Source of the DNA: Gonocerus acuteangulatus
Lineage: Eukaryota; Arthropoda; Insecta; Hemiptera; Coreidae
DNA length: 64,000 nt
Assembly: GCA_946811695.1 (NCBI GenBank)
Contig: OX328124.1
Span: 93,525,176-93,589,175, forward strand
Direction: 5' to 3'
This document shows positions 45,336 to 54,594 of this stretch, one piece after another (position 1 is the stretch's first letter; every line of letters starts with the position of its first letter). The notes below the pieces were generated by a model. That model did no database searches. It worked only from the letters and a program-made list of their open reading frames with translations, and was not told where the DNA came from. The position numbers and the translations under genes are program-made.

Positions 45336-45530
45336 CTGCCAGTGAGTCTTAAAGTGTTTATCCGTTCCTAAGGTCGTGGGTTCGATTCCCGCTAGGGTGT
45401 TAGCTTTTCATTGAATAAAGGCTGTTTTCTTTCGAAAAAAGGAAAAGGCATCAGCCCTACCCCAGGCTGGTAACCTATAGATAACCCGTCCTAAAATGTT
45501 TCGTCAATAATAAATAAATAAAGAATTTAA
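45336..45530 (+). mobile_element. tRNA(Ser/Leu-like) SINE, family B, copy 4
   Basis: Head remnant GAGTCTTAAAGTG, B-box GGTTCGATTCC at 45379-45389, an extended body with a partial duplication around TTTTCATTGAA and TTTTCTTTCGAAAAA, then GGTAACCTATAGATAACCCG and TCAATAATAAATAAATAAAG. Confidence 0.8.
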
Positions 45531-46064
45531 TTAAATCGGAAAGCTTCGGATAGAAATAGTTAATGTTTTTTCTCCATCTTTCGGGAAAAAATTAAAATAA
45601 AATCCCAAAGAGAAGCAAGATCATAGGCACCACAATAGGAAACTGACAGTTTCCACAACCTAAAGAGAAATTAAACCCTGATTTCCCCGAATAAGATTGC
45701 TCTGTCAAATATTGCACATGTATCGCATTTCTATGAAATTGAAAAAACTTTCGAATGGATGCTTTATGTTCACTAATATTTTCTAACCGGTGTCGAGATA
45801 TTTATTAATATATCCAAACATTCCACAAGAAATACATATTTCCACATTCCTCGACAACGATTATGCATATGGCTTTGAAAATGGTTTCATTAGATTTCTC
45901 ACGTGCCAAAACTTATAAAACGTTTGTCTTGCTTCTTAGTAAAGCAAAAACGTAAGCGTCACCATTTCTTTTAGGTGGACAGTTTTTGCTGGTTACGAAC
46001 TTTACCTTTGAAAGTATTTTTGTTATTACTTTAATATCGGTCCATTTTTGAGACATTTACAGAC
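45531..46064. other. No recognised feature
   Basis: AT-rich. AATTGATGGACGATTGCAT-like phrases absent; no gene. Confidence 0.3.
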
Positions 46065-46200
46065 CGAAAATCAGCCCGGTAACAGGATACGAGGGCCCAG
46101 AGGGGCAGATACTGTAAAGGTATCTAATTCTTGACCATACGGCACTCTAGGAGAGAGTGTGGTCTGTACTTTGCACCGGCCGCCTGATTCTCCCCTTTCC
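46065..46200. repeat. Family D repeat, copy 1
   Basis: CAGCCCGGTAACAGGATACG, GAGGGGCAGATACTGTAAAG, GACCATACGGCACTCTAGGA and GGCCGCCTGATTCTCCCC. About 130 bp, relatively GC-rich, and matched by 47383-47505. No tRNA or 5S boxes are evident. Confidence 0.75.
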
Positions 46201-47360
46201 CTTTGCCATAATAAATTATTCAAAGGCCTTGGGACGGTCTGGGAAGCCGAATCCAATCCACGAACAAAGATACTAGAAGATGAAAATCTTTAGTTCCCTT
46301 GGGATATGAACTCAGGTGCTGCAGCTTATGAGTCCAGTGGTCCAAAACTGAGCAACTCACTCCCTAATACATATATATGCATGTATATATATATATATAA
46401 ATTTGAACCGCCGTTATTTTCTTTAACTGTGGGTCCTGAATCTTTTTTTCTTCGAGAAAAGCCAACACCCTAAGTAAGAACAGAAGCCACAGGTCTAGGC
46501 ACGCCTTAGCATTCACCTCCACCTCGTAATGGATAAAGTTTCCTTATATATTTTTTAAGCATTTCTAATATTAGCTTTGTATACTAAATATCTTGTTGCA
46601 CAGCAGTGAAACAAAAATTTCGGTCACTAGGATCACATGGGCCTGATCCTTTAGTTACAGGTAATTCCTGATTCGGATAATTGGTTATTGCAATAATCCG
46701 TACAGACTTTTTTATGTGAAAGAACATAATTATGGTCGCTGTGTTAACTGACGCACATATATAATACTACCATGTGCTAAACAAAGCGAATAGGCTGATG
46801 AACATTATAATTCATTGAGAAGAGCCTCTTAATTTACAAATTTCGATCGGTCATTGGCAATGTTCCATTCCATTTTGTATGTCCATTCAACAAAATAGGC
46901 CCTCAAAGCGGTTTTATACTCAAAGCTGAATTCCACAAATTACTATGAATTCAAGCCATAAACCCTATATGCGGACATTTTGAAAATTACAGCTCAAACT
47001 AATGTTTTCTGGAAAATCCGGCTATTTCAATTTTCCCTATCTCCTGCCTGTCCCGCGTTCTGGCTTTCCTTCCATTTTCTTTCCCAATTTACAGAGGCAA
47101 TAAACCAACTACTATCTCTGACATCGTAACTCGCCTGCAAGATGAGACCAACGCTCTATTTACATATTTTGAACTGTTCCAGGCGAGTTATGCTAATACT
47201 GGCTGGTGAAAATGAACTTATAAAACTAATGTACTATGTTGAGATGAGCTTCATTATTTATGTATTACATTAATTATATGAACATACTTCTTTGTGCTTA
47301 CTTATATCAACAAAATGTGTATCACTTGCTCAGAAGTATACTTGTCAATATTGGTTACCA
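46201..47360. other. No recognised gene
   Basis: Contains a short AT run at 46384-46400 and unremarkable AT-rich sequence. Confidence 0.35.
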
Positions 47361-47362
47361 TT

Positions 47363-47550
47363 ATAAAAAAAAAAAAAAAAAATCAGTCCCGTAACAGACC
47401 ACGAGAGTCCTGAGGGGCAGATACTATAGAGGTATCTGATTCATGACCATACGGCACACTAGGGAGATAGTATGGTCAGTACTATGCTCCGGCCGCCTGA
47501 TTTTCCCCTTGGCTGCTTCAACTGCTAGAGTCATTAGCACCCAAGGTACC
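47363..47550. mobile_element. Family D repeat, copy 2, joined to the SINE-type hairpin
   Basis: Poly(A) at 47363-47382, then the 120-bp family D body. On the minus strand the other end is TTGGGTGCTAATGACTCTAG ... GAAGCAGCCAAGG, a member of the GGTGCTAATGAC hairpin class (stem TTGG-TGC/GCA-CCAA with one mismatch). The hairpin is therefore internal or at the 5' side of this element in minus reading, unlike in the SINEs. The orientation of retroposition is unresolved. Confidence 0.6.
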
Positions 47551-47636
47551 TATTATTACATTAATTAAAGGCTTGTTTGGCCTTAATTATAATTATATTA
47601 AATATACAATATAATATCGACATTAATAATTATTAT

Positions 47637-47859
47637 ATCGTCCCTACCATGTCAAACTATCGGATATGAAAATCATTGCAAAATAATGAACGAACATATT
47701 CGATACATTGACTAAGTAATATATTGAAAAATGGTCTTATTCCATATTTTATTTGCCGACAATTTGCGACAAGCCGTATCGTCCACAATCCAAGAGTGAA
47801 GTTTGGAATCTGAAAACCGGGATTTTTCATATTCGATATTTTGACATGGTAGGGACGAT
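47637..47859. mobile_element. MITE with ATCGTCCCTACCATGTCAAA ends, copy 1
   Basis: Left ATCGTCCCTACCATGTCAAA and right TTTGACATGGTAGGGACGAT are perfect inverted ends of 20 bp. 223 bp long, with GACAAGCCGTATCGTCC inside. Non-coding. Confidence 0.88.
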
Positions 47860-48416
47860 GTATTCTTAATCCAAATAATTTATTGATATGAAATAAAAAA
47901 AAAAAAAAAGTATTTATATTTTGAATCCTTTCCTTTAGACAGTGTTAGGCAATCACTGGAATAAATAAAATAGAGAGAAGAGAGAATTATACGTGATTCT
48001 CATGATCATGAGTGATTAGTGATCACTCGATCATTTTTAGCCATGAGTAATTCACTAATCACTCATATAATCATGAACCATGATCAAAAACAATTAGATT
48101 TATCAGGGTAGGTAAAAAAAAAAAATATTTCATTTTCATAAAAACATATTAAACAAAACATTTATTATTATATAAATTCTTCTCATGAATGTTATTTCTT
48201 CTCATAAATTACAAAACAAATCCATTATAATACAAATTATTAAAACACTTTCTCATAGTTCTCCGTGAAAACAAATAATGAATTATGAAATTTAATTGCT
48301 AATTATTAAAACTAATTTAAAGAATAAAAAACAACTTGGTATAAACAAAAACAACTGGAATAACTTCTCATAAATAAAACAAAAATATTTATAGAATAAC
48401 ATTAAGAAAAAGTGGG
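47860..48416. other. AT-rich; cluster of TGATCA-type palindromes at 47998-48090
   Basis: CATGATCATGAGTGATTAG, GTGATCACTCGATCAT and related permutations of ATGATCA/GTGATTA. No gene. Confidence 0.5.
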
Positions 48417-48662
48417 CATGGCGGATATAAGCGGGGGCTGAGAGGGCTGCAGCCCCCTGAAATTTTGATTTGATGGTGAAAATATGTCATAAAACCCTTA
48501 AAAATAGCCTAAATAAGATCGCTTAGTTAAAAAAAATAGTTTATTTTAGGTGTAATATCGTTTTAGTTGCCTAAAACTATTCTAAGTTTTAAATTGATAT
48601 TATTCCATACCCCGGAAATGGTACCAGCCCCCCCCCCCAATTATTTCCTATATACGCCTATG
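48417..48662 (+). mobile_element. Family E MITE, copy 2
   Basis: Starts CATGGCGGATATAAGCGGGG with GGCTGCAGCCCCCTGAAATT, ends CCTATATACGCCTATG. Shares GGTGAAAATATGTCATAAAA (inverted in copy 1). Non-coding. Confidence 0.75.
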
Positions 48663-48826
48663 AAAGGGGATAGATTTGTGAGCCAACTACTGATTTCAGG
48701 CTACTCAGAAATGTAGCCTCCATGAACGGAACTGTTCTCTCCCTCCATATGGCTTTTAATTCAAGCAGAAACGCTTTTCAAATAAATATACTCATTTTAG
48801 TCATAAAATCTAGTTTTGTTTAAGAA

Positions 48827-49177
48827 ATCGTACCAACCATTTCAAACTATCGACTATGCAAATCGGAGCAAACTAGAGAGCATAATCTAGCCATTGACGA
48901 AGTAAAATATCGAAAAATGGTCTTATATGATAATCTTGAATTATAGATTACCATATTAGTGAAGTGATCTGTAGGTGCACTAATAATTAAACATGGTTTT
49001 TTTTATGTACTGATATTGTTTAAATAAATAAAAAAAAAAAAAAAAAAAAAAAAGCTATTATAAAGGGTTTAGTGTTGTGGCAATTTGCGACAAGCCGTAT
49101 CGTCCATAATCCACGAGCAAAGTCTCGAATCGAAACGAGATTTTTCATTTTCGATAGTTTGACACGGTAGGGACGAC
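48827..49177. mobile_element. MITE copy 2 of the ATCGTCCC family, with nested insertion
   Basis: Ends ATCGTACCAACCATTTCAAA and GACACGGTAGGGACGAC. Shares GACAAGCCGTATCGTCCATA. About 120 bp absent from copy 1 is inserted at roughly 48945-49060, with an internal A run ending near 49052. Confidence 0.78.
48945..49060 (+). mobile_element. Small poly(A) retroposed insertion inside MITE copy 2
   Basis: Present in copy 2 but not copy 1 of the MITE. Ends GTTTAAATAAATAAAA plus about 20 A. Flanked by possible ATTATA duplications. Source unknown. Confidence 0.5.
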
Positions 49178-49269
49178 ATGACGGAATCTCTTCTCAAAAC
49201 CTAATTAATGTTGATAGGGTTCATTTCTCTATATATTAGATAGATCGATAAACATTGGATGGAAGAACC

Positions 49270-49320
49270 TTTCTTTCAAAATACTTTCATGAGTACGACC
49301 TCAATAGTTACAATAAATTC
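49270..49320 (+). repeat. F1 repeat family fragment
   Basis: TTTCATGAGTACGACCTCAA with TAGTTACAATAAATTCG matches the F1 3' block; AGATAGATCGATAAA precedes it. Confidence 0.5.
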
Positions 49321-49851
49321 GATTAAATATCTTGGCTTTACATCGACAACATATTATTAAAATCCAGGCAGGAAAATGAGATAAAAAATTTGATAGAATC
49401 CCTGAAGGCCTAGGAAATGGTAAATATTGATTTAAGATTGTGAGAGAAGAAGACTGGTTATAGACTAGGTAGGTGAAAAGGAGGCGATAAAAGATCAATC
49501 ACCATCGTCTGAATGGTTTCCTTAATAATCCCAGAAGGCCGCAATCACATTTCCACACGCCATTTCATCGCCAGTCCAGCCTTTTCACCAGCTCATAATC
49601 AGATATCGTTTCTTCTCCTTCCTTTCGCCTCTTCAAGCCATTTACCTGCAGCTTAATGAAAACTTCATTACCTCAAAGATTTATCCCTCTAGGATGCTTT
49701 ATAGGTCTGAGGGCCTTTTTACAGGAATTTTAAAAGGATTATTTGTCGGTCTAAAGATATATGATTTTGCATTTGATGTGTTAATAGGTTTATGCTCTGT
49801 TAATAATGTATAGAGACAATGAGTCTACGACCGGTCTTCGATGTATTAATA
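49321..49851. other. No recognised feature
   Basis: A 65-codon minus frame at 49301-49498 is unrecognised. Confidence 0.35.
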
Positions 49852-50112
49852 CAATTGAAGGTGCAAAATAGTGCCAAGCAACATTTTTAATAAAGCTTAA
49901 CTGTAGCTGCTACATGTTGGATATTATGTAGGAATATCAGTTGAAATTGTTAGGGGAAAGAAAATTAAGTAGCATACAGACCAATTTGTAGTCATATCTT
50001 AGTAGCTTCAACACAGAGTAATAGTCTCACATAATATCCAACATATAGCTACTGAAGTTAAGCATTCTTAAAAATGTTGCTTGACACTATTTTGCCCAGA
50101 CCCCTTCAATTG
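49852..50112. mobile_element. Foldback (MITE-like), about 80-bp arms
   Basis: CAATTGAAGG, AGTGCCAAGCAACATTTTTA and TTGGATATTATGTAG on the left reappear inverted on the right (CATAATATCCAACAT, TTAAAAATGTTGCTTG, CCTTCAATTG) at about 83% identity. Non-coding. Confidence 0.7.
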
Positions 50113-50217
50113 ATTTGCTGCCAAAACTCATTTCTTTTATATCAGAAGTATGCTGCTCCAATCGTTAATTCCAGTGTGCGCTCGAGAAAATATGGTGATT
50201 GCAACAATATTATTTTC

Positions 50218-50517
50218 TAAGTAAAGATGGAATGGTTGGGATTCGGCTAAATAAACCTCAATATGATTTTTGTTTTAAAAAAATCTATATTTCGGACGTT
50301 TCGGCTACTCATTGGTAGCCTTCGTCAGCTAAAATGACAAAAAAAGAAATTAATACAGAAACAAACAAGAATTTTTCTGTATTAATTTCTTTTTTTGTCA
50401 TTTTAGCTGACGAAGGCTACCAATGAGTAGCCGAAACGTCCGAAATATAGATTTTTTTAAAACAAAAATCATATTGAGGTTTATTTAGCCGAATCCCAAC
50501 CATTCCATCTTTACTTA
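50218..50517. repeat. 300-bp near-perfect palindrome with hammerhead-like cores
   Basis: Arms of about 144 bp around a loop of about 12 bases (near 50362-50373). The right arm carries GCTGACGAAGGCTACC and GTAGCCGAAACGTCC, then AAATATAGATTTTTTTAAAA and TTGAGGTTTATTTAGCCG. The left arm is its reverse complement. The sequence resembles the 3' end of a Penelope-like element present twice, tail to tail. Confidence 0.88.
50407..50440 (+). ncRNA. Hammerhead-ribozyme-like core
   Basis: CTGACGA (50407-50413), six-pair stem GGCTAC/GTAGCC, then GAAACGTC. This is the cleanest core in the window. The inverted copy lies at 50295-50328. The third helix is minimal, as reported for PLE hammerheads, so activity may need dimers. 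Confidence 0.62.
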
Positions 50518-50944
50518 TCACCTCGACGGCTAACTATCTAATCATCATGAATATTATTTTCTGTTTGTAAAATCAGAAATTTTTCTGTATTTTATTTTCA
50601 TTTTTCTTTGAATAAAAATACATAATAATAATAATACACTTTATTTATCTTTGCAACTTTTTCAGAGACGTAACATCGTAACATCGTACATTCTTCAAAT
50701 ACCATTTTTTACGAGGCAAGAAAGAGGTAGCTCCAAGAATCATCCATTGTCGCACCATTGTCGTCTGGATAATATTTTTAAATGAATATATTGTTCGACT
50801 ATGTAAACTCAGATTTGAAAATAAGCAACACCTATGTTTTTACAAATTCGATTTTTTCAACTGTTTCAGGTTTGTATTCTATTTATGTTATAATTACATG
50901 CTAACTATGTTAAATATATAAGTATATGTAACTATTTTTTTTTT

Positions 50945-50980
50945 TTGGATTTATGTGGCGTAGGTAAAAATAGTACTTCC
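50945..50980 (+). repeat. Inverted copy of the PLE-like tail end
   Basis: TTGGATTTATGTGGCGTAGG through TAGTACTTCC is the reverse complement (one mismatch, one indel) of 52684-52720, which ends the hammerhead-like tail there. Confidence 0.7.
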
Positions 50981-50983
50981 TTT

Positions 50984-51030
50984 TAGCGCGGTTCCTCCCT
51001 CCTTCCATAGGGAGGAACCATGCTTATAAG
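50984..51030. repeat. Hairpin GGTTCCTCCCT/AGGGAGGAACC, second copy
   Basis: Stem 50990-51000 with 51009-51019, preceded by TTTTAGCGC and followed by GCTTATAAG, as at 17765-17799. Confidence 0.65.
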
Positions 51031-51263
51031 CCGAAATATGTCCGTTCTTAAATGCATGATGGTCCGTAAGAGCTGTCTTATTTGCTTTTTCGTCAATATT
51101 TTTGGCAACACAGTTTTATTCTTTTTTTTTATTTTTTATTTAATATCTGTGACGATTCAGCTACGTAAAAAGGATATACACATTGAAAACGTTTTATTAG
51201 ATTTTGACTAACAGTTTTGATGTGAACTTTAAAACATAACTACGAATAGCATATTAGCGTTAA

Positions 51264-52172
51264 GTATTTTATTGGATTGCTAAGTACAACTGGGTAACCC
51301 AAATTAAACAAATCTTTAACGGTGATTTTCAAAATATCTGGTTAACCCAAAATTCAAATATTATTGAGAACAATCTAAAGGCGGTAACAACTAAATACAA
51401 AGACAATCTAATAAAAAATGATTTGTCTAAAAAACAAAACTCAAACTTCAGCTGTTTCTATAAAAATCTTTCAATAATTCCCGGTGTTCCTCAAAACTAT
51501 TTGCTACTAGACATACCATTTCCCATTCTCAAAATAATTATCCAACTCAGAACATCCAGCAAATATGCCATAAAATTCTCATCCAAGTCCATCAAATACA
51601 CCATCAACCCCAGACTCCTGTGCACTCTATGTAATAGTACAGCTGAAGAAACCATATACCACATCCTACTCTACTGTCCTGCTTATGACAACATCCGACA
51701 AACACTACACCATGAACCCTAGACTCTTGTGCACTCTATGTAATAATACAGCTGAAGAAACCATATACCACATCCTACTCTACTGTCCTGCTTATGACAA
51801 CATCCGACAAACACTACACCATCAACCCTAGTCTCCTGTGCACTCTATGTAATAGTACAGCTGAAGAAACCATATACCACATCCTACTCTACTGTCCTGC
51901 TTATGACAACATCCGACAAACACTACACCATCAACCCCAGACTCTTGTGCACTCTATGTAATAATACAGCTGAAGAAACCATATACCACATCCTACTCTA
52001 CTGTCCTGCTTATGACAACATCCGACAACCATTATTCCCATCTACCATTCCACCCGCTGAAGAGAATACATTTCTTGCAATTCTCAATAGTAATAGCAAA
52101 GAAACGTTTGTCAGATTTGCCAGCTATATTTTGAAGATCTTACAACTAAGGTCAGAGATACTGAAAGATTAA
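51264..52172 (+). pseudogene. LINE ORF2 C-terminus with a 109-bp tandem repeat
   Basis: The frame opens after a TAA at 51261-51263 (WIAKYNWVTQIKQIF), continues to IIPGVPQNYLLLDIPFP, KYTINPRLLCTLCNSTAEET and IYHILLYCPAYDNIR, a CX2CX9HX4C-type finger. The finger-coding segment is repeated four times (units start at 51597, 51706, 51815, 51924; period 109). Because 109 is 3n+1, units 2 and 3 are out of frame, but after three extra units the frame is restored and runs to the natural-looking end LQLRSEILKD at 52169. A TAG at 51720-51722 interrupts unit 2. Confidence 0.82.
51597..52032 (+). repeat. Four tandem copies of a 109-bp unit
   Basis: Each unit starts TACACCATSAACC and ends ATCCGACAAACAC. 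Units differ by only a few substitutions, so the expansion is recent relative to the LINE's decay. Confidence 0.92.
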
Positions 52173-52613
52173 AATGTAAATAAATAATAATTTAGTAATA
52201 ATTGTAGTATAATAAATAAAAAAACTATTACTATTAAATATTATTTAATTTAAATAAGAGCTAAGAAGAGATATATATTTTATTTTAATTACTTCATGTA
52301 TATTTTTTTTTTTTATTTCACATAATTATATTTAAGAAAAGAAAAGAAGAAAAGAAATTATATTTAAGAATAATTATATTATATAAGAAAAGAACTTACA
52401 TTGTGTTAATGTTTTATATTAGTGTTTTATTTTTGTAACCTCACCTATGAAAAACTTAATATTACTAACGTAGTAACTAACGGAATTATATAAGTGCTAT
52501 GAGTTGTAACTCAAAAGCAAATAAATAAATTGAATTGAAATTGAAAATTGAATTGAATATTTTATTGGATTGACTAAAACAATAATTCAAAAATTGTTTA
52601 GGATGTAATGGGC
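52173..52613. other. AT-rich, no gene
   Basis: Low-complexity AAGAAAAG and AATTGAAATTG runs only. Confidence 0.4.
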
Positions 52614-52642
52614 CTGAGGAGGTGGCATGTAGGCCATGAAAC
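52614..52642 (+). ncRNA. Hammerhead-ribozyme-like core
   Basis: CTGAGGA (52614-52620), stem GTGGC (52622-52626) with GCCAT (52633-52637, one G-U pair), then GAAAC at 52638-52642. A tail with ACCTAATAAAGTGG follows, as in PLE 3' ends. Confidence 0.5.
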
Positions 52643-52721
52643 ATGAAGTGCAAAAACCTAATAAAGTGGTACAAAAGGAAAAAGGAAGTACTATTTTTGA
52701 CCTATGCCACATAAATCCAAG

Positions 52722-53487
52722 AAGTCCGTCACGCAGGAGCTGCATAACTAAGCAATTTCCTCAGAATTTGGGTAGTGTAGACTGCTTTCCAGAACAATTT
52801 GCTTAAAATATCCTACATAAATAAAATAAAAACATGAATAGTTCTCTTTTAAATCTGTAATGAGTAACTGATCAATTATTAATTTGCTTCCAGAGTTATG
52901 TTTACACATGGTACCTATTACACTACGTAATAAATACAAAAAACCTCATATTATCGTATTTTGATCTAACGCAGGAACAGGATACAGTCACTCTAGTGGT
53001 AGAAAGCGCTCCTTGCGGCGGCTTTGTGAACCTACGCCTGGCGGGCTTTTCTATTGAAATATATTACAAATTAAACCCCCGCTTTCCGATTGACCGATTC
53101 AGCTCATTTTTACAACACTTCTTTCTCATGAGTTACCCAGGACGTATACCGCGTTTCGTTACAATACAGCAGAAATTACGACCGGTATGAGTATATTAGG
53201 AATTTGGGCCCGGAGTAAACCCCCCCCCTTCTAATGAACCGATTTAGTTTATTTTTACAACACATATTTACCTGTGGATTACCACTAGGAATACCAAGTT
53301 TCGTTGAAATATAACAAATATTACGGCTGACATGGTCAAATTAGTGTTTTGGGTTCGGGGTAAACCCCCCCTTCCGGTGGACCGACTTTGGTGGTTAACG
53401 AACTCGTTCAATTGTTTGCTAATTTAATGCTATATACCAAGTTTCGTGATGAAAAAACAAAAACTCTGGCCGCTATCGTGTAAACAG

Positions 53488-53547
<60 letters not shown>

Positions 53548-53558
53548 GTATATGTATG

Positions 53559-53615
<57 letters not shown>

Positions 53616-53745
53616 TTTAACGGGGGTCATTTTCGGTGTCTACTAGGTAGAATCGATAAAGATTTGAAGAAATTTTTCAAAAATTCCGTCATGAGTCCAA
53701 CCTCAATAGCTACTTTCCTTCGGAGGAAAGTGCTAAAAGTGAATA
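52722..53745 (+). repeat. F1 repeat family, fullest copy
   Basis: Order of blocks: GTCCGTCACGCAGGAGCTGC; AT-rich spacer with CATGAATAGTTC; GGATACAGTCACTCTAGTGG; three internal units of about 130-140 bp (each with AAACCCCC, a GACCGAYTT motif, TTTCGTT and a TACGRC motif); CGTGTAAACAGACACACA; a 125-base (CA)n(TA)n tract; TAAATTTTAACGGGGGTCAT; and GTCTACTAGGTAGAATCGAT to GGAGGAAAGTGCTAAAA. At least nine other fragments occur in the window. No protein or terminal inverted repeat was recognised, so its class is open. Confidence 0.8.
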
Positions 53746-53815
53746 AACTTGATTGGTGGAATACAATATATAACTAAGTATAGGTGTATAACTATTTGTA
53801 AAATTTGGTGTGGTG

Positions 53816-54360
53816 GAAAATGTAAATTTTGAATGACATATTTGTGTTTATGATTGGATGATTCTGTAAAATTTAAATTTAAATTCAGCGGGGTATAATG
53901 TTAAGGTTTGACAAATTATTTTTATGGATTAATTGTTTTCACAGACCTGAAGATGGTAGCAGGAGCTTTTGAAAGCACATAGCGGGAAAACATTGACTTA
54001 TTCATTGAGAGGAGATCGTTGACCGTTAATGATGCGAAGGTAGTTCAAAAACTAACAACACAGCATTATTTTTAGATAAGAATATTGAAACAGCACAGCA
54101 ATAGTATGACGTAACAGCTATTGATATTTTCCTCTCAGTAATAATGCAACAAACAAATGTTTTTCCCCACAAATGACCATATTTAGAATGGTGGAAGCCA
54201 TATTCCATAAATGGACTATATGAACTATGCTTCTTTGATTTTCTAAAATAAATGAAAAACCTTAAATCAAGAAGGCTTTAGTCCGCTTCATTTTGATCAC
54301 AAATTAATCATTATATTACACCTATATCATTTAATATGATTTTTCCATAAATCAAAAATT
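53816..54360. repeat. Duplicated block A-B, copy 1
   Basis: A (53816-54043) equals 54367-54594 and B (54044-54360) equals 55700-56016 with no differences noticed by eye. A contains CTGAAGATGGTAGCAGGAGC (from 53947), a hammerhead-like start as in PLE tails. The 60-codon minus frames in both B copies are identical only because the DNA is duplicated. Confidence 0.9.
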
Positions 54361-54366
54361 TTAATT

Positions 54367-54594
54367 GAAAATGTAAATTTTGAATGACATATTTGTGTTT
54401 ATGATTGGATGATTCTGTAAAATTTAAATTTAAATTCAGCGGGGTATAATGTTAAGGTTTGACAAATTATTTTTATGGATTAATTGTTTTCACAGACCTG
54501 AAGATGGTAGCAGGAGCTTTTGAAAGCACATAGCGGGAAAACATTGACTTATTCATTGAGAGGAGATCGTTGACCGTTAATGATGCGAAGGTAG
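54367..54594. repeat. Duplicated block A, copy 2
   Basis: Offset 551 from copy 1. Its 3' edge (GATGCGAAGGTAG) runs into the TIR/minisatellite element instead of block B. Confidence 0.92.

Noticed and set aside
53947..53990. Functional hammerhead at CTGAAGATGGTAGC (and its copy at 54498)
   Set aside because: Only the first conserved strand is clear; stem II and the GAAA strand do not pair convincingly, so I treat it as a decayed PLE tail.
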